From positions 37,922-101,921 of the forward strand of contig QANZ01038692.1 of the NCBI GenBank assembly GCA_003254925.1: DNA of 64,000 nucleotides. The letters run 5' to 3'. The DNA is from Chamaecrista fasciculata. Its lineage: Eukaryota; Streptophyta; Magnoliopsida; Fabales; Fabaceae. Every line of letters starts with the position of its first letter. Position 1 is the stretch's first letter. Below the pieces are notes generated by a model. That model saw nothing but the letters and a program-made list of their open reading frames with translations, ran no database searches and was not told where the DNA came from. Shown in pieces: positions 37,575 to 47,522 of this stretch. The position numbers and the translations under genes were made by a program.

Positions 37575-39212
37575 ATGGGTCAGTCTCCCTCCGCCGCCGC
37601 CGCCTCGCCGGACCTCGATCGCCGGCAAGTCTCTCTCAGCAATCGTTTCACTTACCCTTACTTGGTTCCCAGTTTACCTTTAGAGTCATCAAATAGCGAT
37701 TTGGGTTTCATCGATAACTCGAATCTGGACCATGACTACACTTCAGATCTGCCCGATGATTGCCTGGCTGGTGTTTTTCAGTTTCTTAGTTCCGTCGATC
37801 GGAAACGCTGCTCCCTCGTCTGCAAACGGTGGCTGCGCGTCGACGGTCAGAGCCGTAACCGACTTTCCCTAAATGCTCAAGCCGAACTGCTTGATTTCGT
37901 GCCTTCCCTCTTTAATCGGTTCGATTCTGTCACCAAACTCGCTCTTCGATGCGACCGCAAGTCCACCAGCATAACCGATGATGTCTTGATACTGATCTCG
38001 CTTCGGTGCCGGAATCTCACGCGCCTCAAGCTTCGTGGTTGCCGTGAGATCACCGAAGTTGGAATGGCTGGACTCGCTGAGAATTGTAAGGGTTTGAAGA
38101 AGCTGTCGTGTGGTTCGTGTATGTTCGGTATCAAGGGCTTATACGCCGTCATCGATAACTGTATGGGTCTCGAAGAGCTCTCCGTGAAGCGGCTTCGAGG
38201 ATCGTTTGAAACTGCGGATGTGATGAGTTATGGTACTGCTTCTTCTTCGTCTTTGAGATTTATTTGCTTAAAGGAACTCGTTAATGGTCAAAGCTTCACA
38301 CCACTCATAACTGGTTCTAAAAACCTAAAAACTCTGAAAATAATTCGTTGTTTGGGCGATTGGGATCAGACTCTGGAAACGATTGGAAACACGAACGCTG
38401 GTTTGATTGAAATCCATCTCGAGAAGATTCAGGTTAGTGATGTGGGTCTTTCAGGGATATCCAATTGTTTAAGCTTGGAAACTCTACATATTGTTAAAAC
38501 CCCTGAGTGTTCAAATGTGGGGCTTTCTTTTCTTGCTGAGCGATGCAAGCTGTTGAGAAAGCTTCATATTGATGGTTGGAGGACTAATAGGATTGGGGAT
38601 GATGGTTTAATTTCTGTAGCCAAACACTGCCCTAATTTACAAGAACTTGTATTGATTGGTATATATCCTACAACTTTAAGCTTAACTGCCATAGCTTGTA
38701 ATTGCTTAAATTTGGAGAGGTTGGCTTTGTGTGGGATTGGCACCATTGGTGATGCAGAGATTGAATGTATTGCTTCAAAGTGTATTGCACTCAAGAAGCT
38801 ATGCATCAAAGGGTGTCCTATTTCTAATGCTGGGATTGAAGCTCTTGCTTCAGGCTGTCCTAATTTGGTAAAAATTAAGGTCAGAAAGTGCAGGAAAATT
38901 ACTGGTGAAGTTGTGAATTGGCTGCGTGGAAGGAGGGGTTCTTTGGTGTTTAGCTTTGATGATGATAGTGAGATTGAAGCTTTGGATGGAAGTGGTAGTG
39001 ATATTGGAGCACAGGATAATTCAACAGCGTTTTCACATATAGTTACCCAAGTACCCATTGCTGATGCTGCATCAAGTAGTAATGCTAATAATAACAACCG
39101 TGCTCTTATGTTCAGAACCAAATTTGGTTTTCTGGGTGGTAGAAATTTAGTGCCTTGTGCCTTCAGAAGGTGGTCAACTAGTGATGATATCTCCAGCAGT
39201 AGCTTTTCATGA
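37575..39212 (+). CDS. SKIP2: F-box/LRR protein, SKIP2/VFB type
   Basis: This is an intronless gene; the ATG at 37575 opens a 545 aa product (Arabidopsis SKIP2 is of similar length). An F-box at ~57-100 (SDLPDDCLAGVFQFL, SLVCKRWLRVDGQ) binds the SKP1/ASK subunit of an SCF ubiquitin ligase. A row of leucine-rich repeats follows (~125-480; LTRLKLRGCREITEVGMAGL, LEELSVKRL, LVKIKVRKCRKITGEVV) and would bind the substrate. The start MGQSPS fits the N-myristoylation consensus MGxxxS, which suggests membrane association (inference). The tail is Ser/Asn-rich. VFB proteins affect root and leaf growth and auxin-linked expression. The Arabidopsis counterpart At5g67250 lies next to CYCD3;2, as here. An in-frame extension upstream lacks an ATG. 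Confidence 0.94.
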   Translation: MGQSPSAAAASPDLDRRQVSLSNRFTYPYLVPSLPLESSNSDLGFIDNSNLDHDYTSDLPDDCLAGVFQFLSSVDRKRCSLVCKRWLRVDGQSRNRLSLNAQAELLDFVPSLFNRFDSVTKLALRCDRKSTSITDDVLILISLRCRNLTRLKLRGCREITEVGMAGLAENCKGLKKLSCGSCMFGIKGLYAVIDNCMGLEELSVKRLRGSFETADVMSYGTASSSSLRFICLKELVNGQSFTPLITGSKNLKTLKIIRCLGDWDQTLETIGNTNAGLIEIHLEKIQVSDVGLSGISNCLSLETLHIVKTPECSNVGLSFLAERCKLLRKLHIDGWRTNRIGDDGLISVAKHCPNLQELVLIGIYPTTLSLTAIACNCLNLERLALCGIGTIGDAEIECIASKCIALKKLCIKGCPISNAGIEALASGCPNLVKIKVRKCRKITGEVVNWLRGRRGSLVFSFDDDSEIEALDGSGSDIGAQDNSTAFSHIVTQVPIADAASSSNANNNNRALMFRTKFGFLGGRNLVPCAFRRWSTSDDISSSSFS

Positions 39213-40085
39213 TCGTGGTGAGAATGCTGAAATCATGAAATGCAATCTTATTATACCATACCGGCCAAATGTGAGAATTGAGATTGAGATTTCTATTTTT
39301 GCTCAGTTGCCTGTTCATTGCAGAGTTGCTCTCTGAATTTTATTTTCCCGTGGATTGCTGATAGTCTTATTTATTATATTGTGTAACTTCATTGGATTTG
39401 TCAATTCCCCTTCATTGAATCATCCCTTCAATTTGTTATTTTTGATGTTAATATCAGCTTTTAGTTTTCCTCTTTGATGTGGAAGTTTTCATTGTTATTT
39501 GTCATTGTGCTCTTTGCTTACTGTGATGTTAATACACAAGAAATACCTTCATCTATTAACTTCTTAAGGATCAGATAATATTGGAAACATCAATTCTAAA
39601 TAGTAAATATAGAATCAGGAAGGTCAGGGTATCTGGGAATGAACTGCAATCATTGGTTATTATCAGTGTTTATGAACTGAAATATTTACCCACAGATTCT
39701 ATCATTCTGAAGTGAAGTGGATCTAACTGATCCATATATTTCCAATCCATTTTTGTTGATAAACTCTAAATACAGCAGGTTCACATTAATCATCCTTCCG
39801 AGCAACATCTACAGTGATCAATGATCATAATCATGTAGTGTTCGATACTTAAGTTTGAGGCAAATCTTTTAAAAATGATAATAATTCAAAAGTTGGATAA
39901 GATATTATCTCATTTTCTTTCCAGAAAGTCCACCGCATAAAGTAAGGATGGAAAATAAAATATACGATAGTGGATAAGAATAAGATAAAATATAAGGAAA
40001 ATGTATTATATATTTAATGTAATCCAGTATAGTATTTAGAACTGCATAATCTATTCTATTTTTTTATTTTTGGGCCTGAGCATAA
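39213..40085. other. SKIP2 3' flank
   Basis: AT-rich downstream sequence and probable 3' UTR. 'gcataatctattcta' occurs twice (about 40043 and 40080) just left of the Helitron start. No gene. Confidence 0.5.
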
Positions 40086-40298
40086 TCTATTCTAATTACA
40101 ATTGATCAGTATTTTTGGGATAGATTGCCTTCTCCTCTTTTAGCAGTTAGGAAATGCTTAAATTTCTCCATTTATTTTCAAAATGTACACAAGTTTCTTG
40201 AAAATTAAAGAATGCTAAAAACATTACTGAAGATAATATTAATTTTTTTCATCAGGCCAAAAAGAAAAAGAATGCTCGGGTTTACAGTTTCTTAAAAA

Positions 40299-41370
40299 TT
40301 GCCTGTGCCCGTGCCCTAGAGCGCATGCCCCGTGCCTGTGCCCTAGAGCCCATGCCCCGTGCCCTCGAGCGCATGCCTTGAGCGCATGCCCCATCCGCTC
40401 GAGCGCTTGCCCCCATGCGCTCGAACGCATGCCTCATGCCCATGCCCTAGAGTGCATGCCCAGTGCACGTGCCCTAGAGCCCATGCCTCGTGACCTCGAG
40501 CGCTGTCCATTGCACTCGAGCACATGCCTCGAGTGTATGCCCAATGCCCGTGCCCTAGAACCCATGCCTCGTGCCCTAAAGCGCATGCCTTGGGCCCATG
40601 CCCAATGTGCTCGAGGCTCGAGCGCATGCCTGATACGCTCGTGCGGATGCCCAATGCCCATGCCCGTGCCCTAGAGCCCATGCCCCGTTCCCTCGAGCGC
40701 ATGCCTCGAGTGCATGCCCAATGTGCTCAAGCGTATGCCCCATGCCCGTGCCCTAGAACCCATGCCCCGTGCCCTACAGCGTATGCCTAGGGTGCATGCC
40801 CAATGCGCTCGAGCGCATGCCCGATAAGCTCGTGTGCATGCCCCATGTCCGTGCTCTCAAGCGCATGCCCCATGCCCGTGCTCTAGAGCCCATGCCTCGT
40901 GCCCTCGTACGCATGCCGCGAGTGCATGCCCCATGCCCGTGCCCTATAGCGCATGCCTCGACCGCATGCTCAATGCGCTCGAGCGCATGCCTCGAGAGCA
41001 TGCCCGATACGCTTGTGCGCATGCCCCAGGCCCGTACCCTAGAGCGCATGCCCCGTGCCCTAGAGCCCATGCCCCGTGCCGTCGAGCGCAGGCTCGATGC
41101 GCTCGAGCGCCATGCCCCATGCACTCGCCTTGAGCCCATGCCCCATGCGCTCGAGCGCATGCCCTATGCCCGTGCCCTCGAGCGCATGCCCCATGCCCGT
41201 GCCCTAGAGCACATGCCCCATGCTCGTGCCCTCGAGCGCATGCCTCGAGTGAATGCCCAATGCGCTCGAGCGCATGCCCAAAGCGCTCGAGCGCTTCTCT
41301 TGAGCACATGCCCCGTGCCCGTGCCCTCGAGCGTATGCCTCATCGCTCGAGTGCATGCCTCGGGCCATGC
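40299..41370. repeat. GC-rich minisatellite (CTCGAGCGCATGCC family)
   Basis: Dozens of imperfect units are built from CTCGAGCGCATGCC, CCATGCCCGTGCCC and TAGAGCCCATGCC, with a period near 20-45 bp. Stops are rare in all frames on both strands, so long overlapping ORFs appear. Their products are Met-Pro-Arg/Ala-His repeats and should not be annotated as proteins. Confidence 0.85.
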
Positions 41371-41755
41371 CCCGAGGCATTCCTAGGGGCAACTCCCAGG
41401 CCAGTCATGGGGCATCATCGAGCATCTCCCGGCCAAGTGATGGGGCTTTTGCCGGCAAAGTCCTGGGCAACTCCCTGGCCGGCCAAGTCGTGGGCAACTC
41501 TCGGGCATCATCGGGCATCTCCAAGCCAAGTCATGGGCTACTCCCGGACAAGTCATGGGGCTTTTGCCGGCCAATTCCTGGGCAACTCCCGGGCATCAAT
41601 GGGCATGTCATGGCCAACTCCCTGGGGCATCATCGGGCATCTCCCGACCAAGTCATGGGCAACTCCCGGCCAAGTCATGGGCAACTCCTGGTGAAGTCAT
41701 GAGGCATCTCCTAGGCCGGCCAACTCCCGGGCATCAATGGGCAAGTCATGGGCAA
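41371..41755. repeat. Second minisatellite (GGGCAACTCCCGGGCATC family)
   Basis: Units such as AAGTCATGGGCAACTCCC and GGGCATCATCGGGCATCTCC repeat imperfectly. The array resumes at 42187-42240 beyond the inserted hAT MITE, so the MITE split it. Confidence 0.8.
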
Positions 41756-42186
41756 TAGACCTGATCATGAGCCCGAAAGCTCGTCCGGCCCGATTTACCC
41801 GGCCCGAAAAAATTGAAAAGGAGCCCGAAAAAAACGAGCCCGAATTTTAAAAAGCCCGTTTTAATACGGGCCGGGCTTGGGCTTTTTTTTTCAGCCCGGC
41901 CCGAAAGCCCGGCCCGTATTAATATATATATATATATATGTATTATATTATATACTATAATACCAATACCTAAATATATAATCATATAAATATGATATAA
42001 TATATATATATATANGGCAAAAAAAAAAATTATATAAAAAAGCCCGCAATCAAGCCCGGTCCACATTTATAAAAAAACGGGCTGAGCCCGGCCCGAATTA
42101 AAACGGGCTCGGGCCTAATTTTAGTTCGTTATTACCCCCTAAAGCCTGGCCCGTATTTTAGTGAGCCCGGCCCGCGATCAGGTCTA
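41756..42186. mobile_element. hAT MITE with perfect 8 bp TSD, nested in the minisatellite
   Basis: The ends are TAGACCTGATCATG and (reversed) TAGACCTGATCGCG. It is flanked by ATGGGCAA on both sides (41748-41755 and 42187-42194). The 431 bp body has arms of GGGCCGGGCT/AGCCCGGCCC words and an AT microsatellite with one N at 42015. The interrupted repeat array shows it arrived after the minisatellite formed. Confidence 0.88.
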
Positions 42187-42493
42187 ATGGGCAACTCCCG
42201 GGCATAAATGGGCAAGTCATGGGGCATCATCGGGCATCGATGGCTTTGTTATTGAGCGACTGAATGGTAGGAAATATGTTATGCTCCATCCATATTATCG
42301 GGTAACAAACTAGAGGGGTTTGTTCCCTGATAACGCTATTCCATTCATTTCTTCATTCTACCATCAATTCATTCGCTTACTGAAAGCACTGTAAAATGCT
42401 CGGGGTCTTTCGATAAGGAGGTAGTCCTTCCATCATCAATTTTTCTCTGTACACACCCGTCACCAAGCTTTCGATAGAGGTTTTAAGCTTAAC

Positions 42494-42697
42494 CTTTCCC
42501 AACACATCCAGGGCAAGTCATTATCTAACGTTGGTCTTTATCTCCGTCGTCCTGTATTTACCCATGGTCAATTATATGTTGCAATGTTCATAGTTCGTTC
42601 CAGAGCAGGTTTGAAGATTTTGATTTGTCATGATGACTATCCTCGAGCTGACATGACCACAAACGTTGTTTATCGCGAGGTTTTTTCCAAATATTAG
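42494..42697 (+). pseudogene. Helitron RepHel helicase, C-terminal remnant
   Basis: This frame translates to the tail of the PIF1-type helicase of plant Helitrons: LSNVGLYLRRPVFTHGQLYV, then RSRAGLKILI and TTNVVYREVFSKY before the stop. GQLYVA is the conserved late helicase motif. The usual SRV after it is altered (AMFIVRSRAG) and the start of the upstream motif is damaged (LSQHIQGKSL). The rest of the gene is absent. It lies 234 bp before the Helitron terminus, the expected place. Confidence 0.85.
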
Positions 42698-42931
42698 TTC
42701 ATTGTTTTTTAGTAGAACATTATATTTTGTCGCATTTGGATGTAATTCATTTGATACAACTTTTTTGGTCATCTTTTTATGTTGATTGAATCTATTCTTA
42801 CTTTTTATAGATTCAATTTTATGGGTAACGTTACTTTTTTTTTTCCTTTTTGCTTTGTTCCTCCATGGGTACAATTATATAGAGCCCGATTCTTTTTTGG
42901 GACTCCGCGCAACGTGCGGGTATGATACTAG

Positions 42932-43122
42932 TCTATTCTAATTACAATTGTATTGATCAGCATTTTTGGGATAGATTGCCTTCTCCTCTTTTAGCATTTA
43001 GGAGATGCTTAAATTTCTCCATTTATTTTCAAAGTGTACACAAGTTTCTTGAAAATTAAAGAATGCTAAAAACATTACTAAGATAATATTAATTTTTTTC
43101 ATCAGGCCAAAAAGAAAAAGAT
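42932..43122 (+). mobile_element. Truncated second Helitron 5' copy, head-to-tail
   Basis: About 190 bp repeat the sequence of 40086-40271 with small differences ('gggatagattgccttctcct', 'cttgaaaattaaagaatgct', 'catcaggccaaaaag'). It starts directly after the CTAG of the first copy. After position 43122 the two copies diverge completely. Confidence 0.65.
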
Positions 43123-43189
43123 AATAATAAATTTTATTATAAAAAATTGTAGTGTGGAAACTCTTATTTCGGTTTTGTTTTAAAAATAA

Positions 43190-43572
43190 AGGGTAAGTCT
43201 ATAATACAAAGTTTGATTCTTGACATGAGATGCAATGAGTCATGAGCCAATAAAAGAATGACATGTGGAAAAGTTAGCTGTATGTAAGTAGTGGTGTGAC
43301 TTCATACACAGTTGTGATGGTTTTTTTATTCACATAATACACTTAGATATATTATGTATCCCAATACCCAACAAAATTTCTTATTTCTCCAAATGGGATA
43401 CGCATCGAACTAACACGATTTTAATATTTTAATTTTTCTGTAAAATCGTGCCTTGCAAACACGATTTCAGACTGACATGATCACGTCAGTGCTGAAATCG
43501 TGCCCCTCAGCTTGAAATCGTGCCAAAAGGGCAAGATTTCAAGGAAATTAAAGGGAGGCTGTTGCGCCTCCC

Positions 43573-43606
<34 letters not shown>

Positions 43607-43610
43607 GTAT
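43190..43610. repeat. Dispersed repeat pieces
   Basis: 43190-43325 is a truncated relative of the MITE at 8537 ('agtttgattcttgacatgag'). 43360-43600 ('gtgctgaaatcgtgcccctc', 'gggaggctgttgcgcctccc') is a close relative of 51440-51690, so a roughly 240 bp unit occurs twice here. An AT microsatellite follows (43577-43602). Confidence 0.6.
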
Positions 43611-43617
43611 TTAAAGG

Positions 43618-44740
43618 GTAAAATGCAGTTTGGTATCATGTAGTTAGGGACGGTTCCACTTTGATACTTTGAAAGAAAATTTTTTATATTTTGGTGCCCC
43701 ATGATTTGTTCCGGTCCCCTGTGCTTTATTTTCGTTTGCATTTGATGAAAAACAAGCACGTGAGAGGCACGTGTCTGATTTAAATACCAAAATGCTTCCA
43801 TTTTCGCCATTTGAGACATTATGAACGATCCTAAATTCCTAATAGAGTACAAAGGCTTAGAAATGACCAAGTCTCATTGAATAGCAATGTTAAGAATTTA
43901 CAAAACAGAACTCATATAATAGTGTGCATCATCAACCTTCAACTGGGGTGATAGAGAATCTATAAACACAAAACTTGATGGATGTATCTTTCAACAACAA
44001 ATATCAGCAGTTAGTGATTTTACAAACCTAGATAGAACAACAAAGTGATGAGATGGATTTTGCGAATAACAGTCCAAACTCCAAAGGGAAAGCTTAAAGT
44101 ATTTCCAATGTCTTCGTCAGTATACTTATTGCCAACAAAAATAAGTCTTCTTCTTTCTCTTTGCTTGATAGTGAGATATACAACTTTGGCCACACAAGGG
44201 CTCTATCCTCTCCGTTATTCCCATCCCCTCATCGTGTTGTACCGATCCTCCTTCTCCGACGACGCCGATTTCTGAATGTTCTCTCTTTCCGGGCTATCAA
44301 ACAGAGATGATGAAGAGAATTTTTTTTGGGTTTGGGGGATTCTGACCTTGTGAGGCGATTGGGTTGTTGAAGATGAGAGATTTCTTTGTCGGAAGCAGAG
44401 AACCCAGAACGATCTAACGTAGATGAGAGCTTCCTTCGGATTCCACCGTTAAGTCGCGATGAAATCCTTGAGTCTTTCACTCTCACGCATCTCAGCCTCT
44501 TTCTGTTTCCCCACTGCAAGAAAAATTCTAGTTCTGGTACTTTGCATCCTCTTTAATTCCTCTCTTCCGTCTTCATTTCTGCCATGAAAATCACACCATT
44601 AGTTCATTGATATTTCATGGGATTTTTTGGTGGGAATTTGAGAGAATTTGGAGGAATGCCGCGAGTTTAGGGTTTCAAATGACAAAACTGAAAGCATCTT
44701 GGTATTTAATGCAGACCTGTGCCTCTCACGTGCTTGTTGT
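43618..44740. mobile_element. Large inverted-repeat element, right end truncated
   Basis: The left part opens GGGTAAAATGCAGTTTGGTA. An inner arm ('aagcacgtgagaggcacgtg', 'aaataccaaaatgcttcc') pairs with 44665-44735 ('ggtatttaatgcagacctgt', 'cctctcacgtgcttg'). The matching outer end is missing on the right. The core (44030-44520) is less AT-rich and reads open on the minus strand (44519-44229); I do not recognise the product, and it may be captured host DNA. Confidence 0.55.
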
Positions 44741-46099
44741 ACTTTTAATAGACAATCTATGTGTGTTGTATTAATTTTATGTTAGATAATGAGTTAAATA
44801 ACTTTCCGGTCCCTGATTTATGCACTCGCTGACAGATAGGTCCCTAAAATTTACCCATTGTACTAGCAGGTCCCCGAATTTTGCAAACGCTGCACTAATT
44901 GGTCCCTCCGTCATATTGGCGTTACAAAAATGCTGACGTGGCCATAATGGACGCTGACGTGTCCCGTTATCGCCACGTCAGATCCCGTTATGTTGAAAAA
45001 AAAAAAATTTGTGTCACATAGATAAATAGAGACACATCAGCATTGTTGTAGTGTATTTTTCGGTCCCTGAGTTTTGGCCCGTATACTTTGCGGTCCCTTA
45101 ATTGATCCAGCCACTTATTCTCAATTCCCCCTCTTTTCCTCATCTTCATTCATTTTAGTCCCAAATCCTAAAAATAAAATTGTAAAGTATCCCAAAACCC
45201 TTGGAAGTTTCAACATTCATCACATTTTCTCATTGCATTTATAGGTCTCTAACCCATTTTTATTCTATTATTCTCAATTCCCCTTCTTTTTCATCATTTT
45301 CATTCATTTTAGTCCCAAATCCTCAAAATAAAATTATAAAGTGTCCCAAAACTCTTCCAAACATTCTAATTTAGTCCTTAAAAATATTTAAAACCCTAAA
45401 CTCTAAAAAAAGTCTAAGTTCAACAATTAGGTCCTTGATCCATTTTTATTCCATTATTCTCAATTCCCCCTCTTTTTCATCATCTTCATTCATTTTAGTC
45501 CCAAATCTTCAAAATAAAATTATAAAGTGTTCCAAAACTCTTCCAAACATTCTAATTTAGTCCTTAAAAATATTAAAAACTATAAACCCTAAACCCTAAA
45601 ATTCTAAACCCCTAAACCCTAAAAAAATTACACATCACCAGAAATTAAAAAAAATTACACATCATAATTTTTTACACATCATCATACTTTTTTTCTCCCT
45701 TTAAACCTTCATCTAAAAATTAAAAATGAATCCTAAAAGTTCAAAATAAAAAAAAAAAAAAGAAAGAAAACCATTGTTCATCATCTTCATCTTCGTTACC
45801 CACCCTAACCCCATTCACACTCTCAGACCCTTCAATCAANTTACACATCACAATTTTTTACACATCATCATACTTTTTCTCTCCCTATAAACCTTCATCC
45901 AAAAATTAAAAATAAATCCTAAAAATTCAGAATAAAAAAAAATAGAAAGAAAACCACTGTTCATCATCTTCATCTTCGTTACCCACCCTAACCCCATTCA
46001 CACTCTCACACCCTTCAATCAAATCAAAATTCAGATAAAAATTCACCCTAACCCCATTCACACCCTCACACCCTTCGTCACCACCACCGCCAATTCAAA

Positions 46100-46210
46100 A
46101 TTCCTCGCCAACGATTTCAATTTCCCTGAAATCTTGAAGAACATCGACGACCTGCGCCTCAAATCCAAAGAGGTGTTCTCGAATTCAGATCGAAAACTAA
46201 TAAGTGTTTA
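46100..46210 (+). other. Open coding-like stretch inside the composite element
   Basis: One plus-strand frame reads without stops as ...FLANDFNFPEILKNI followed by DDLRLKSKEVFSN. The composition is protein-like, unlike the flanking repeats. I do not recognise the family. It may be a second captured exon. Confidence 0.3.
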
Positions 46211-46259
46211 AGGGATTAATTGTTGCGTGTGACTAAGGATGATGAACAAAGGGACAAAA

Positions 46260-46552
46260 CGCTGAAATTTTTGCTGCAGCGTCATGGTTGGGATAAAAGG
46301 CGTTGCAGAGTTGATTGTATCTCTGGGTGTCAAATTGGTATGTAGAAGGAAACAGAAGGAGGTTACAAAGAAGCATATAGGCTCCATAACATCCCAATTT
46401 AGCTCCCAGAATGTAAGCCTCATGAATCCCAAAGTTTGAACTATAAAGCAACATAATCCAAAATAAAGCTCGCCTCGAACCAACGATTTTGCCTTATCAT
46501 CAATCTCTTCCTTCTACTTCTCCAATTCCTCTAATTCCTTTCTTCTTGGATC
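46260..46552 (-). pseudogene. Captured fragment of a mitochondrial calcium uniporter (MCU) gene
   Basis: Read on the minus strand from 46552, the frame gives DPRRKELEELEK, a TAG stop (46516-46514), [20 protein letters not shown], then [20 protein letters not shown] and ICFFVTS. WDVMEP with its flanks is the pore-lining DxxE signature of plant MCU, between the two membrane helices. Beyond FFVTS the second helix is mostly lost, and a shifted frame continues [16 protein letters not shown], which fits the MCU C-terminus. The piece therefore has one in-frame stop, a deletion and a frameshift and cannot make a channel. MCU normally carries calcium across the inner mitochondrial membrane. It is surrounded by element arms, which indicates transduplication. 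Confidence 0.8.
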
Positions 46553-47522
46553 GTTCGGGCGGCCTATCGTCTCCGAGTTAAGGATCTAGATGAACCGATG
46601 AAGATGATAAATGATGATGAACTGATGAGAAGATGAAAATGAAGATAAAAAAAAATTAGGGTATTTAGGATTAAAATAAAATTAGGGATTTATGTTAAAT
46701 TGGGAAGATGAAGATTAGGATTAAAATAAAATTAGGGATTTATGTTAAAATGGGAAGATGAAGATTAAGATTAAAATACATTTTAAGTTTTAGGGGTTCA
46801 GGGTTTAGGGTTTAAGGTTTTTAATATTTTTAAGGGCTAAATTGGAATGTTTGAAAGTTTTGGGACACTTTACAATTTTATTTTGAGGATTTGGGACTAA
46901 AATGAATGAAGATGATGAAAAAGAGGGGGAATTGAGAATAATGGAATAAAAATGATGCTGATGATGATAACTGATTTTTGTGCAGATTTTTGTGATGGTG
47001 ATGTTGGGGTGAGGAGGATGGGGATGAAGAATAATGGACTTTTTTTTAGAGTTTAGGGTTTGAAGTTTTAGATTTTGGGGTTAGAGTTTAGGGTTTTAAA
47101 TATTTTTAAGGACTAAATTGGAATGTTTGGAAAAGTTTTGGGACACTTTCTAATTTTATTTTGAGGATTTGGGACTAAAATGAATGAAAATGATGAAAAA
47201 GAGGGGGAATTGAGAATAATGGAATAAAAATGGGTCAGGGACCTATAAGTACAATGAGGAAATGCTGATGTGTCGCTATTTTATGACGTGGCAGCTCTTT
47301 TTTTTTTTAAAATAAAAAAACATAACGGGTGCTGACGTGGCCATAACGGGACACATCAGCGTCCGTTATGGCCATGTCAGCATTTTTGTAACGCCAATAT
47401 GACGGAGGGACCAATTAGTGCAGCGTGTGCAAAATTTGGGGACCGGCTAGTACAGTGGGTAAAATTCAGGGACCTATCTGTCAGCGAGTGCATAAATCAG
47501 GGACCGGAAAGTTATTTTACTC

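Larger units (their letters stand above)
40086..42931 (+). mobile_element. Helitron, degenerate, with nested hAT MITE and minisatellite
   Basis: The 3' end is classic: a GC hairpin (CCGCGC AAC GTGCGG, 42904-42918) followed 9 bases later by terminal CTAG (42928-42931). Upstream lies the C-terminal tail of a RepHel helicase (42494-42697). I place the 5' end at TCTATTCTAATTAC (40086), after a host A, because the same sequence restarts directly after CTAG at 42932. The interior holds a GC-rich minisatellite and a later hAT MITE. Rep nuclease and most of the helicase are missing, so the copy is non-autonomous. The 3' end is firm; the 5' end is inferred. Confidence 0.72.
44791..47522. mobile_element. 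Long-TIR composite element, 2.7 kb, carrying host gene fragments
   Basis: The ends GAGTTAAATAACTTTCCGG and (reversed) GAGTAAAATAACTTTCCGG open long inverted arms ('gactgctgacag'-type text, 'ggtccctccgtcatattggc', 'gtccgttatggccatgtcag'). Further in, arms rich in 'cattttagtcccaaatcct' and AAACCCTAAA words match those of the element at 25901. The core (about 45960-46600) carries a calcium-uniporter gene fragment and another open stretch. The flanks TTAGATAAT and TATATTAAT are not a clear TSD. Terminal design suggests a Pack-MULE-like element. Confidence 0.72.

Noticed and set aside
38564..39121. 185-codon minus-strand ORF
   Set aside because: Shadow frame of the F-box/LRR gene, whose plus-strand reading has clear domains.
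40239..41758. About fifteen overlapping ORFs of 60-205 codons on both strands
   Set aside because: All are by-products of the GC-rich minisatellite, which lacks stops in most frames. They are repetitive and share no family features.
41746..42066. 106-codon minus-strand ORF
   Set aside because: It lies almost wholly inside the hAT MITE, crosses an N and an AT microsatellite, and has no family features.
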